Origin: Pseudoclavibacter sp. 13-3
Lineage (GTDB): Bacteria; Actinomycetota; Actinomycetes; Actinomycetales; Microbacteriaceae
Length of the DNA: 64,000 bases
Direction of reading: 5' to 3'
Assembly (NCBI RefSeq): GCF_021168475.1
Contig: NZ_JAJOZT010000001.1
Coordinates: 715,238 to 779,237 of the forward strand
Under the pieces are notes generated by a model, which was given only the letters and a program-made list of their open reading frames with translations, was not told the origin of the DNA and made no database searches. How positions within the stretch are numbered: position 1 is the first letter of the stretch; each line of letters starts with the position of its first letter. The position numbers and the translations under genes are program-made. Below, piece by piece: positions 52,803 to 61,970 of this stretch.

Positions 52803-53961
52803 CGCTGGCCTGTTCCTGATGTCGGTCACCGATGTGCTCCTCGACGCGCGGCTGATCCAAACGCTGCTGATCCACATAGACCCGCTGCGGACGATCACCG
52901 ATACGCGTCACGATCTCGTAGTTGATCGTTCCGGCGGAATCGGCCCAGAGCGTCGCCGAGGGCTCGCCGCGCTGGGGGTCGCCGAGAATGACCGCCTCGT
53001 CGCCGATGTGCACGTCGTCATCGCCCACGTCGATCACGAACTGATCCATGGCGATGCGGCCGGCCACGGGATAGACCCTGCCGCCGACGAGCACGCCGCC
53101 GCCCTGTGACGCCTGACGTGGCAGGCCGTCGGCATACCCGAAGGGCACGAGGGCGAAGGTGGTCTCGCGCGGTGCCCGATAGAGGTATCCGTATGATGCC
53201 GGGGTGCCTGCGGGCACGCGCTTGATCTGCGCCACCCGCGTCGAGACCCGCATGACCGGCGTCAGCCCGAGCTCGGCGCTCGTGCGGTCGTCAGGCGAGA
53301 GCCCGTACCCGCCGATGCCGATGCGCACCATGTCGTAGCGGGCCTCGGGCCGGTCGAGTGCGACGCCGGTCGCGGCGATGTGCCGCAGACGCGGGTGGAT
53401 GCCATAGTCGGCCGCCGTCTGCAGGGCATCGTCGAAGACCTGCAGCTGATCGGTGTCGTCGTCGACGCTGGTGTTCGACAGATGCGACATCATGCCCTCG
53501 ACGTCGATCTTACCGGCGGCCTGCAGCCGGGCCGCGGTCTCGAAGAAGTGCGGCCATTGCGCCCGTGTGGCTCCGTTGCGGCCCAGGCCCGTATCGATGG
53601 CGAGGTGCACGGTGTGCGCACCCGCGGCTGCCGCCGCCTCGATCTGGTCGGCGGTCGAGAGGCCGAGCGTGATGTTCTGGCGCGCGGCTTCGGCGAAGTC
53701 GGTGCCGGGCAGGTGCAGCCAGGCGATGATCGGTTTGCGGATGCCGGCCTGGCGCAGTCGCACCGCTTCGTCGAGTGAGACCACGCCCAGATAGGACACG
53801 TCGGTCTGGTCGGCGACCTTGGCGAGTTCGACGGCGCCGTGGCCGTAGGCGTTGGCCTTGAGCACGGCGAGCACCTTGGCGGGATGCACCCGCTGCAGAA
53901 TGGTCTCGAGGTTATGCCGGTAGGCGGCGCGATCGACGCGCACCTCTTGCAGAGAAGTCAT
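52795..53961 (-). CDS. alr: Alanine racemase
   Basis: PLP enzyme making D-alanine for peptidoglycan. The PLP Lys is K35 in VLAVLKANAYGHG; the catalytic Tyr is in PASYGYLYRAP; YDMVRIGIGGYGLSP and MDQFVIDVGDDDVHIGDEAV complete the site. Start ATG 53961 (MTSLQEVRV); ATG 53970 is an alternative. A CACAAT -10-like box lies only a few bases upstream, so the leader is short. First gene of the alr-tsaEB-rimI-tsaD operon. Confidence 0.96.
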   Translation of the reverse strand: MTSLQEVRVDRAAYRHNLETILQRVHPAKVLAVLKANAYGHGAVELAKVADQTDVSYLGVVSLDEAVRLRQAGIRKPIIAWLHLPGTDFAEAARQNITLGLSTADQIEAAAAAGAHTVHLAIDTGLGRNGATRAQWPHFFETAARLQAAGKIDVEGMMSHLSNTSVDDDTDQLQVFDDALQTAADYGIHPRLRHIAATGVALDRPEARYDMVRIGIGGYGLSPDDRTSAELGLTPVMRVSTRVAQIKRVPAGTPASYGYLYRAPRETTFALVPFGYADGLPRQASQGGGVLVGGRVYPVAGRIAMDQFVIDVGDDDVHIGDEAVILGDPQRGEPSATLWADSAGTINYEIVTRIGDRPQRVYVDQQRLDQPRVEEHIGDRHQEQASGE

Positions 53962-54073
53962 GATCTCCATTGTGGCACTGCAGTCGCGTTGTGCCGACAA
54001 TTCACGGTTCCGCGGCTGTCGAATCAGCGCAGAAGTGCGTGGGTCAGGTGCTGAGAGGCGGCGAACCGACAGC

Positions 54074-54514
54074 TCAGCTCAGCGTCTCGGCCACCACGAA
54101 GGCCTGCGCGACCGGGGCGTCATGGGTGAGCGAGACATGCAGACGCAGCTGCTGCGACGAGACATAGTCGGCGATTCTCCCGGTCAGCTCGAACCGGGGC
54201 GCGCCATGTTCGTCGTTCACCACAGAGATATCGGCGAAGGCGAAGCCTGGAACGCCACCGCCCAGCGCCTTGATCAGCGCCTCTTTGGCGGCGAACCGGG
54301 CCGCCAGCTGCTCGGGGCGCGGGGCCCTCGTCGCCTGCGGCGGATGCTGCCCGGCCGCTGCGGCATCCGTCGTCTCGTGCCGGTCGTGGGGGTCGCCGTC
54401 GCTACCGCACAGCTCGACGGGCGAGAACAGGCGCTCGCGCAGGCGCGGGGTGCGATGCAGGTGCTCGGCGAACCGTTCGAGGTTGACCGTGTCGACGCCG
54501 ATGCCGGCAATCAT
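54074..54514 (-). CDS. acpS: Holo-ACP synthase
   Basis: Transfers 4'-phosphopantetheine from CoA to acyl carrier protein. IAGIGVDTVNLERF carries the metal-binding Asp and RFAAKEALIKALGGG the second acidic residue; HVSLTHDAPVAQAFVV ends the fold. Length is 146 aa, longer than usual because of an insert (about residues 40 to 65, ELCGSDGDPHDRHETTDAAA). It lies between glmS and alr, a conserved actinobacterial order. Confidence 0.93.
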   Translation of the reverse strand: MIAGIGVDTVNLERFAEHLHRTPRLRERLFSPVELCGSDGDPHDRHETTDAAAAGQHPPQATRAPRPEQLAARFAAKEALIKALGGGVPGFAFADISVVNDEHGAPRFELTGRIADYVSSQQLRLHVSLTHDAPVAQAFVVAETLS

Positions 54515-54603
54515 GATCTCAGCCGCCTGTCGGTCAGCTGCCGGCTTTCTGAGACCTGTGCTTCTGCACTCATGGCGCGGGCACCAGCCTTTTCGACCAG
54601 CCG

Positions 54604-56454
54604 CTATTCGACCGTGACCGACTTCGCGAGGTTTCGCGGCTGATCGACGTCGAGGCCCTTGGCCTCGGCGAGCTCCATCGCGAACACCTGCAGCGGCACG
54701 ACGGCGACGAAGGGCTGCATCAGCGCGGGCACCAGGGGCAGCGCGATGACCTCGTCGGCGAAGGGCAGCACCGCGGTGTCGCCTTTCTCGGCGATCGCCA
54801 GCACACGAGCGCCACGAGCGCGGATCTCCTGGATGTTCGAGATCACCTTGGCGTGCAGCACCGGTGACTCACGCGGGCTCGGCACCACGACGAACACGGG
54901 CAGGCCGGGCTCGATCAGAGCGATGGGCCCGTGCTTGAGCTCACCTGCGGCGAACCCCTCGGCGTGAATGTAGGCGAGTTCTTTGAGCTTGAGCGCACCC
55001 TCGAGCGCAACCGGGTAGTCCACATGACGGCCCAGGAACAGCACCGATCGGGTGTCGGCCATCCAATGGGCCAGGTTCGGGATCACCTTGCTGGCTTCGA
55101 CGGCCTCGGCGATCGCCGGCTGCAGCTGCGCGAGCTGCTCGGTGACCTCGGCGACCTCGGAGCCGGTCAGCGTGCCGCGCACGGCGGCCAGGTGCAGCCC
55201 GAAGACGTAGAGCGCCGCGATCTGAGCCACAAACGCCTTGGTCGATGCGACGGCGACCTCAGGGCCGGCATAGGTGTAGATGACACCGTCAGACTCGCGA
55301 GGAATCGTCGCCCCCTGCGTGTTGCAGATCGAGAGCGTCTTGGCGCCCTGCTCGCTGGCCCAGCGAATGGCCATCAGGGTGTCCATGGTCTCACCCGACT
55401 GCGAGATCGAGATCACCAGCACGCGGTCGTCGAGAATCGGGTCGCGGTAGCGGAACTCGTGCGAGAGTTCGACGCTGACGGGCACGCGAGTCCACTGTTG
55501 CAGCGCATAGGCCGCAGTCTGGCCTGCGTATGACGCCGTGCCGCACGCCACGACGATGATGCGGTCGATGTGCTTCAGCAGGTCGCCGTCGATCGCGCCC
55601 AGCTGGTCGACGACGACATGGCCGTCGGCGACGCGGCCGAGCAGCGTGTTGGCGACGGCCTCGGGCTGCTCCGAGATCTCTTTGGCCATGAAGCTCTTCC
55701 AGCCGCCCTTTTCAGCAGCCGTGGCGTCCCACTCGACCTCGAAGGGCTCGGGCTCGACCGGGTTGCCCTCGAAGTCGGTCACGTCGATCGAGTCGGCGGT
55801 GATGATCGCGATCTGATCCTGGCCGATCGCGTAGGCGTGCGTCGTGAACTCGACGAAGGCGGCGACGTCTGAAGCGAGGAAGTTCTCGCCCGTGCCACGG
55901 CCGATCACCAGCGGCGAGTTGCGGCGGGCGCCGATCACGGTGCCGGGCTGATCCTGGTGCACCGCGAGCAGGGTGAATGCGCCTTCGAGTCGGTGCACGG
56001 TGGCGAGAAACGCCTGGTACAGGTCGCCGGTGCGGCGGTACTCGCGGCCGAGCAGCACAGCTGCGACCTCGGTGTCTGTCTCTGAGATGAACTCGCAGCC
56101 CTCGTCGATGAGCTCCTGCTTGAGCTGCGAGAAGTTCTCGATGATGCCGTTGTGAATCACGGCGAGGCGGCCGTCGTCGCCCAGATGCGGGTGTGCGTTC
56201 ACGTCGGTTGGGCCGCCATGCGTCGCCCACCGGGTGTGACCGATGCCGGTGCTGCCGGCCGCCAGCGGGGCATCCTCGATCGAATCGACCAGGTTCTGCA
56301 GCTTGCCGGCGCGCTTGCGCACACCGAGCGTGCCGTCTTCGGCGACGATTGCGACGCCTGCTGAGTCGTAGCCGCGATACTCCAGCCGGCGCAGGCCGTT
56401 GAGCAGCACGTCAAGGGTGTTTCCGGGGCCGACATAACCGATGATTCCGCACAT
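54604..56454 (-). CDS. glmS: Glutamine--fructose-6-phosphate aminotransferase (isomerising)
   Basis: Makes glucosamine 6-phosphate for cell wall and mycothiol. N-terminal nucleophile Cys in MCGIIGYVG, RRLEYRGYDSAGVA, then two SIS domains (VACGTASYAGQTAAYAL, VISISQSGETMDTL) and the C-terminal PRNLAKSVTVE. Length is 616 aa, standard. A TAAGAT -10 box (56467-56462) sits 7 nt before the ATG, suggesting a leaderless mRNA and leaving no room for a glmS ribozyme. Divergent from coaA. Confidence 0.97.
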   Translation of the reverse strand: MCGIIGYVGPGNTLDVLLNGLRRLEYRGYDSAGVAIVAEDGTLGVRKRAGKLQNLVDSIEDAPLAAGSTGIGHTRWATHGGPTDVNAHPHLGDDGRLAVIHNGIIENFSQLKQELIDEGCEFISETDTEVAAVLLGREYRRTGDLYQAFLATVHRLEGAFTLLAVHQDQPGTVIGARRNSPLVIGRGTGENFLASDVAAFVEFTTHAYAIGQDQIAIITADSIDVTDFEGNPVEPEPFEVEWDATAAEKGGWKSFMAKEISEQPEAVANTLLGRVADGHVVVDQLGAIDGDLLKHIDRIIVVACGTASYAGQTAAYALQQWTRVPVSVELSHEFRYRDPILDDRVLVISISQSGETMDTLMAIRWASEQGAKTLSICNTQGATIPRESDGVIYTYAGPEVAVASTKAFVAQIAALYVFGLHLAAVRGTLTGSEVAEVTEQLAQLQPAIAEAVEASKVIPNLAHWMADTRSVLFLGRHVDYPVALEGALKLKELAYIHAEGFAAGELKHGPIALIEPGLPVFVVVPSPRESPVLHAKVISNIQEIRARGARVLAIAEKGDTAVLPFADEVIALPLVPALMQPFVAVVPLQVFAMELAEAKGLDVDQPRNLAKSVTVE

Positions 56455-56605
56455 GGAGCAAATCTTACGGCATGCCTGAACGGCCGCTGGGCACGTCTGG
56501 CATCAGCCCGTCGTGCTGCGGTGTCGGTGCGGATGCAATCGCGTCTCATCTCGGAGGTTGCGGTCTGAAGGCTGTGCAATGTGCGGAAGTGCGCGGCGGT
56601 GAGGC

Positions 56606-57610
56606 ATGATGGAGGTCATGCCCGCCAATGACGCCAGCACGGCCGCGGCCGTCGAAGAGCGTGTCTCACCTGCCGCTGCGCCTGAAGAACGGCCCTCGCC
56701 GTTCTGGCAGATTCCGCGTCACTCGTGGTCAGAGCTCGCGCCGAAGGTGCCGAACCCTCTGACGGTGAGCGAGGTTCAAGCCCTGCGCGGGCTGGGCGAT
56801 CCGCTCGATCTGCGCGAGGTCGCCGAGGTCTACCTGCCGGTGAGCCTGCTGCTGAAGAACTTCGTGGTGAACCGGCAGGGGCTCAACCACCGGCTGCAGA
56901 ATTTTCTGCGCACCCGCGGCGGCGGCACGCCCTTTGTCATCGGTGTCGCCGGGTCGGTCGCCGTCGGCAAGTCGACGGTGGCCCGGCTGCTGCGCGAGCT
57001 GCTGTCGCGCTGGAGCGAGATCGACAGCGTCGACCTGGTGACCACCGACGGGTTTCTGATGCCCAACGCCGAGCTGGAGCGCCGTGGTCTGCTCTCGCGC
57101 AAGGGTTTTCCCGAATCGTACGACCGCCGTGCGCTGCTGCGCTTTCTCAGCCAGGTGAAGAGTGGTGCGCCCGAGGTGCGCGCGCCGCAGTACTCGCATG
57201 TGAAGTACGACATCGTGCCCGGCGAGGAGGTCGTCGTGCGTCGCCCGCAGGTGCTCGTGTTCGAGGGGCTGAACGTGCTGCAGACGCCGGCCGACAGCGC
57301 GCAGGCCGCCGTGAGCGACTACCTCGACTTCGGCATCTACGTCGACGCGCGCACCAACGACATCGAGCGCTGGTACATCGACCGGTTTCTCAAGCTGCAG
57401 GCGAACGCCTTCGACAGCCCCGACGCCTACTTCAAGAAGTACGCGGAGCTCAGCCACGACGAGGCGACCGAGGTCGCCGACCGCATCTGGCGCACGGTGA
57501 ACCTGCCGAACCTCAGGCAGAACATCGCGCGCACGAGGTCTCGCGCCGACCTGATTCTCGAGAAGGCCGCTGACCACACGGTGAATCGGGTGCTGCTGCG
57601 CAAACTGTAG
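56606..57610 (+). CDS. coaA: Pantothenate kinase (type I)
   Basis: First step of CoA synthesis. Walker A GVAGSVAVGKSTVARLL, TTDGFLMPNAEL, GFPESYDRRALLRFL, YSHVKYDIVP and FEGLNVLQ are CoaA signatures; the NIARTRSRADLILEKAADH end is typical. Length is 334 aa from ATG 56606; ATG 56618 (MPAND) behind GGAGG is an alternative. The first 25 residues are variable. Divergent from glmS, convergent with glpK. Confidence 0.96.
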   Translation: MMEVMPANDASTAAAVEERVSPAAAPEERPSPFWQIPRHSWSELAPKVPNPLTVSEVQALRGLGDPLDLREVAEVYLPVSLLLKNFVVNRQGLNHRLQNFLRTRGGGTPFVIGVAGSVAVGKSTVARLLRELLSRWSEIDSVDLVTTDGFLMPNAELERRGLLSRKGFPESYDRRALLRFLSQVKSGAPEVRAPQYSHVKYDIVPGEEVVVRRPQVLVFEGLNVLQTPADSAQAAVSDYLDFGIYVDARTNDIERWYIDRFLKLQANAFDSPDAYFKKYAELSHDEATEVADRIWRTVNLPNLRQNIARTRSRADLILEKAADHTVNRVLLRKL

Positions 57611-57697
57611 TCGAGGCACGCTGCGACGAGCAGCCCAGAGCCGTCATCGCATGATGACGCAGCCCGAGGCGCATTCGCAGCTCAGTGCACCGGACGT

Positions 57698-59224
57698 TCA
57701 AGCGAGACCGTAGCTGCGTGGCAGGGCGTCAGCCCACTGCGCACGCATGCGAGCGCGAATCGCCTCGTCAGGCTGTGGCTCGAATCGACGCCCGAGCTCG
57801 GTGAGATCGCGCAGCTCGTCGAGATCGTGCCACACTCCCACGGCCAGACCGGCGGCATAGGCCGCACCGAGCGCCGTCGTCTCGAAGGTCGTCAGCCGCT
57901 GCACGGGCACGCCGAGCAGATCGGCCTGCATCTGCATGAGCAGGTCGTTCGTGCTGGCTCCCCCGTCGACGCGCAGCTCGCTGATCTCGCGCCCCGACGC
58001 TTCGACCACGTCGGCGCTCTGGTGCGCAATCGCCTCGAGAGCCGCACGAGCGATGTGCGCCTTCGTGACATAGCGCGTCAGCCCGACGATCACGCCGCGC
58101 GCGTCGGGTCGCCAGAAGGGGGCGAACAGCCCGCTGAACGCCGGCACGATCACCACCCCGCCGTTGTCGTCGACCTCGTTCGCGAGCGCCTCGATCTCGG
58201 CCGCGTCATCGAAGAAGCCGAGGTTGTCGCGCAGCCACTGCACCAGTGAGCCGGTCACCGCGATCGATCCCTCCAGCGCATAGCTGGGCGCCTGCCCGTC
58301 GAGCTGGTAGGCGATGGTGGTGAGCAGTCCGGCCGCCGAGTCGATCACCGGTTCGTCGCCGGTGTTGACCAGCAGAAAGCTGCCGGTGCCGTAGGTGTTC
58401 TTGGCGTCGCCCGGTCGGGTCGCCGTCTGGCCGAAGGCCGCCGCCTGCTGGTCGCCGAGGATGCCGGTGATCGGCACTCCGTCGAGTGCGGCGGGCAGCC
58501 CTGCCGCGGCGGCGTCGACGCGGCCGAAGGCATACGACGAGGGATGCACCTCGGGCAGCATGCGTCGGGGCACGTCGAAGCCGGCGAGCGCCTCGTCGCT
58601 CCAGCCGAGGTCGAGGGCGTCGAAGAGCAGCGTGCGCGAGGCGTTCGTCACGTCGGTGGCGTGCACGGTGTGCTCGCCGTGCGCACCGCCGGTGAGGTTC
58701 CAGAGCACCCAGGCGTCCATGGTGCCGAAGAGTGCGCCGCCGCTCTCAGCGGCTTCGCGCAGCCCCGTGACATGGTGAAAGAGCCACAGCAGTTTGGTCG
58801 CCGAGAAATACGGATGCACCGGCAGCCCGGTGATCTCGCGCAGCCCGTCGACGCCGATGCGCTCGATGATGCGGTCGACCAGCGGCTGCGAACGGGTATC
58901 CTGCCAGACGATCGCATCGTGCAGGGGCTCACCGGTCCCGGGGCTCCAGACCAGCGTCGTCTCACGCTGATTCGTGATGCCGATCGCCGCCGGGGCACGG
59001 CTGCTCATCGCTTCGACGACCTGGGCGATCACCGTACAGGTGTTGTGCCAGATCTGCATGGCATCCTGCTGCACCCAGCCGGGCTCGGGAAAGACCTGAT
59101 CGTGCTCGCGCTGAGCTGCGGCCAGAGCGTGCCCGGCCGTGTCGAAGGCGATCGCGCGGGTGCTCGTCGTGCCCTGGTCGATCGCCAGCAGATACCGGTC
59201 GTCAGCGCTGTCGAGTCTGATCAT
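57698..59224 (-). CDS. glpK: Glycerol kinase
   Basis: ATP-dependent phosphorylation of glycerol. FGGY family: LLAIDQGTTSTRAIAFD, EPGWVQQDAMQIWHNT, GITNQRETTLVWSPGTGEPL, GTGSFLLVNTG, and SELRVDGGASTNDLLMQMQAD near the C-terminus. Start ATG 59224, 508 aa, standard. Last gene of glpD-luxR-glpK; 64 bp separate it from the regulator. No glycerol facilitator gene lies in the window. Confidence 0.96.
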   Translation of the reverse strand: MIRLDSADDRYLLAIDQGTTSTRAIAFDTAGHALAAAQREHDQVFPEPGWVQQDAMQIWHNTCTVIAQVVEAMSSRAPAAIGITNQRETTLVWSPGTGEPLHDAIVWQDTRSQPLVDRIIERIGVDGLREITGLPVHPYFSATKLLWLFHHVTGLREAAESGGALFGTMDAWVLWNLTGGAHGEHTVHATDVTNASRTLLFDALDLGWSDEALAGFDVPRRMLPEVHPSSYAFGRVDAAAAGLPAALDGVPITGILGDQQAAAFGQTATRPGDAKNTYGTGSFLLVNTGDEPVIDSAAGLLTTIAYQLDGQAPSYALEGSIAVTGSLVQWLRDNLGFFDDAAEIEALANEVDDNGGVVIVPAFSGLFAPFWRPDARGVIVGLTRYVTKAHIARAALEAIAHQSADVVEASGREISELRVDGGASTNDLLMQMQADLLGVPVQRLTTFETTALGAAYAAGLAVGVWHDLDELRDLTELGRRFEPQPDEAIRARMRAQWADALPRSYGLA

Positions 59225-59288
59225 TTCCCAGCCCTTTCGACGGGTTCGGCGGTCTTCGTCACGGTCGTCGCGAGTCTTCGACGCTGCA

Positions 59289-61970
59289 TCACAGGGCCGT
59301 TCCTGACCCGGGATCGGCCGAGTCCGAGACGAACAGACCGAGTTCGTAGGCGCGATTGAGCGCATCGTCTCGATTCTTCACACCGAGCTTGCGGTAGAGC
59401 GATGTGCGCTGTGTCTTCACCGTATTGACCGTGACGTGCAGGTCAGCAGCCATCGACGAAGTCGTGCCCCCTTGTTTGAGCAGTCTCAGCACCTCGATCT
59501 CGCGCGGCGTCAGATCGACCTGCTCTCGCGGAGTCGCGCCGATCGGCCTTCCCCAGAGCTCTATCAGGGCGTGCTCGGTCTCATCGAGCGCAGCAGGATG
59601 TCGAAGTCTCCAGTCATCGAGCATTTCACAGCCGATGGTCGCCGGCAGCATGCGATGCGGCAGGCTCAGCCCATCGCGCAGCGCCGCCTCGCTGGCCGCA
59701 TCGTAGTATCGCAGCGCGACCTCCTGCTGCCCCTTCTGCCAGAGCGCGGCGGCTGCGAAGAGAGAGCCCGTCACTCGCCCACGCAGGGCGACGGTGGTGT
59801 CGGTCGCCAGTGTGATGCCATCGGCAGCAGCGGCATCGTACCGAGAGGTCTGCAGCGCGATGATGACGCGAGCGAGGCGCACCGGTGCGAGCTTCGGATC
59901 GACACCGACGAGATGCTGCTCGGCCTGCGGCATCAGCCCGCCGGTCGCACACGCCCCGGCCCAGAGACCATGAAGCTGCTGCTGGGCGGCCGGTGACGAC
60001 GGCGCCCCTGCGGCGTGCATCTCGACCTGCTGAAAGATGAAGGCGTTTGCGGCGCCGATGCCTCGGGTCACCATCAGCCCCCACCCGATCAGCGGAACCG
60101 CATCGGACCAGTACTCCGACCGAGGCAGATGCGGGTAGACGGCGTCCAGGTGTTCGTCCATCAGTCTCTGGTCGCCGCGTTCAAGAGCGATCGTGGCGGC
60201 AGCCAGTCGAAGGTGGAGGCCATTGTACGAGCTCTGCCACCCATATGGCCGCTGCTGGGCGAACCCCTTGCTGACGAGCTCCTCTGACTCGTAGAGGTGC
60301 CCCTCGAACGCCTGCTGACAGGCCATGAGGCCGAGTGCACTGCCACGAGACAGCGTCGGCCGGCTGGCATCCGACTTCTGCAGAGCGTGCATAACCTGGA
60401 CACGGGCCTGCGCGCTCTCGCCCAGTCGCAGATGCCCGAGGGCCGCCTGCAGGCGCTGGTACTCCTCGACATCGGGCGCAATCAGGCCGGGCTGCGCATC
60501 GAACTCGTCCAGCTGATTCTCAAGTCGCAGCAGGGTCTTGCCCAGGTCGTCCCACTCGCCGGTGATGCGCTGGACGACCGAGATCATGCTCAGCAGCGTC
60601 GTTCGGCGCCGTCCTCGAGCGTTCGGAACCTGCTGCATCGCGACCCGAGCTGCCTCGGTGAGTTCGACTGCTCCCTGTCGGGCCTTGGTCGCCGACACCA
60701 TGCGCATGAGCCCCCGCATGTAGAGCACCAGCGGTTCAGAGCGCATCGTGTCGAGATCGATTTCATTGAACGACTCGGCGATCTCGGCGTCGATGGCCAT
60801 CAGCGTGGCATGCAGATGATCTGAGATGAGGGCGTTGAGCCGCGCCATGTCACGTCCGCGAGCGGCATGCAGGATCGCTGTGCGCCAGTCTTCTCTGCGC
60901 TCGGCCCAAGTCGCGACCAGACGGTGGATGCAACGGCGGCGCGCTGCCGAGATCTCGGCCTGGCGCGTGGCCGCGACGTCGACGATCATGCGGTGATAGC
61001 GAAAGAGCCCCTGTGGAGAGCCGTCCCACGGCAGCCAGGTGCCCAGGCCCTGCCGGTGCAGGGTGTCGATGATGCGCTCGGCCTCGGTCGGTGAGACCTC
61101 TGCCATCTGGGCGGCCTGGTCTATCGAGAAGGTCTCTGCGAAACTCGTCAGCGTGATGAACTCCGCCGCACCGGGCATCTGCGCGTCACCGAGGACTCGT
61201 GATTCGATGAAGGCGACGGTGGTCGAGGTGATGAGCGCGTCCCACTCTGGTGCCCGAGTGTGCTCCAGCTCGGCGAGAACCAGTCTGACCGGCATCGGCC
61301 AGCCACCGGTCTGTTCGCGCAGATGCGAGGCAAGCGGCACGGCCTGAGGCCCGACCTCTCGCATCAGCAGCTGACGGCATTCGTCCACGGTCAGTGAGAA
61401 CTCATCAGCGCGAATGATCGCGGCACCTGCTGCGTGCAGATCGGCGTCCATGCCCAGGGGAATCGTGTGCGCCGTGATGACGAGCGACAGCGCAGGGCAG
61501 CGGCTGCTCAGCATCAGAAAGTCGTTCGCGATCTGAGGATCGATCAGGTCTTCGCCTCGGTCGACCATGAGCACGACCCGGGTGTTCTTCGCAGACAGAA
61601 CCCGTGCGATCTGCACCGGCAGCGGGTCTCGGGAGTCTGTCGCCAGGCCGATCGGTCGCTGTGCATCGAGGCCCGGCATGAGACCGGCGCGCGTGAGGCG
61701 CTCGGCGACCAGTCTCCAGAACTGCTCACGCGTGCGGCTGCCGTCGTCGACGGCGATCCACAGACGCATCGTGCCGTCGTCTGGCTGGCTGTGCGCCCAG
61801 TCGGCGAGCGCCGTGGTCTTGCCGCAGCCAGACGGCCCGAGCAGAACCACTCCGCCTCTCTGCTCGATGCCCCGACCGATCAGAGCGCTGAGTCTGGGCC
61901 GTGGCAGAACTCCGGCGGGAACGCGTGGGGCACAGAGAACGATGTCGACGGTTCGGTCACCGGCCGTCAT
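59289..61970 (-). CDS. MalT-like ATP-dependent LuxR regulator in the glp operon
   Basis: An 893-aa protein: ATPase with Walker A VLLGPSGCGKTTALADWA and LWIAVDDGSRTREQFW typical of MalT-like proteins, a winged region, a helical repeat domain of about 400 residues, and a C-terminal LuxR HTH (LTPREIEVLRLLKQGGTTSS, VNTVKTQRTSLYRKLGVKNR). Start ATG 61970 overlaps the glpD stop by ATGA. Placement between glpD and glpK suggests control of glycerol use, perhaps sensing glycerol or glycerol 3-phosphate through the repeats, as MalT senses maltotriose. Confidence 0.9.
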   Translation of the reverse strand: MTAGDRTVDIVLCAPRVPAGVLPRPRLSALIGRGIEQRGGVVLLGPSGCGKTTALADWAHSQPDDGTMRLWIAVDDGSRTREQFWRLVAERLTRAGLMPGLDAQRPIGLATDSRDPLPVQIARVLSAKNTRVVLMVDRGEDLIDPQIANDFLMLSSRCPALSLVITAHTIPLGMDADLHAAGAAIIRADEFSLTVDECRQLLMREVGPQAVPLASHLREQTGGWPMPVRLVLAELEHTRAPEWDALITSTTVAFIESRVLGDAQMPGAAEFITLTSFAETFSIDQAAQMAEVSPTEAERIIDTLHRQGLGTWLPWDGSPQGLFRYHRMIVDVAATRQAEISAARRRCIHRLVATWAERREDWRTAILHAARGRDMARLNALISDHLHATLMAIDAEIAESFNEIDLDTMRSEPLVLYMRGLMRMVSATKARQGAVELTEAARVAMQQVPNARGRRRTTLLSMISVVQRITGEWDDLGKTLLRLENQLDEFDAQPGLIAPDVEEYQRLQAALGHLRLGESAQARVQVMHALQKSDASRPTLSRGSALGLMACQQAFEGHLYESEELVSKGFAQQRPYGWQSSYNGLHLRLAAATIALERGDQRLMDEHLDAVYPHLPRSEYWSDAVPLIGWGLMVTRGIGAANAFIFQQVEMHAAGAPSSPAAQQQLHGLWAGACATGGLMPQAEQHLVGVDPKLAPVRLARVIIALQTSRYDAAAADGITLATDTTVALRGRVTGSLFAAAALWQKGQQEVALRYYDAASEAALRDGLSLPHRMLPATIGCEMLDDWRLRHPAALDETEHALIELWGRPIGATPREQVDLTPREIEVLRLLKQGGTTSSMAADLHVTVNTVKTQRTSLYRKLGVKNRDDALNRAYELGLFVSDSADPGSGTAL

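Noticed and set aside
56455-56605. glmS ribozyme upstream of glmS
   Set aside because: The -10 box lies 7 nt from the start codon, so there is no leader to hold a ribozyme.
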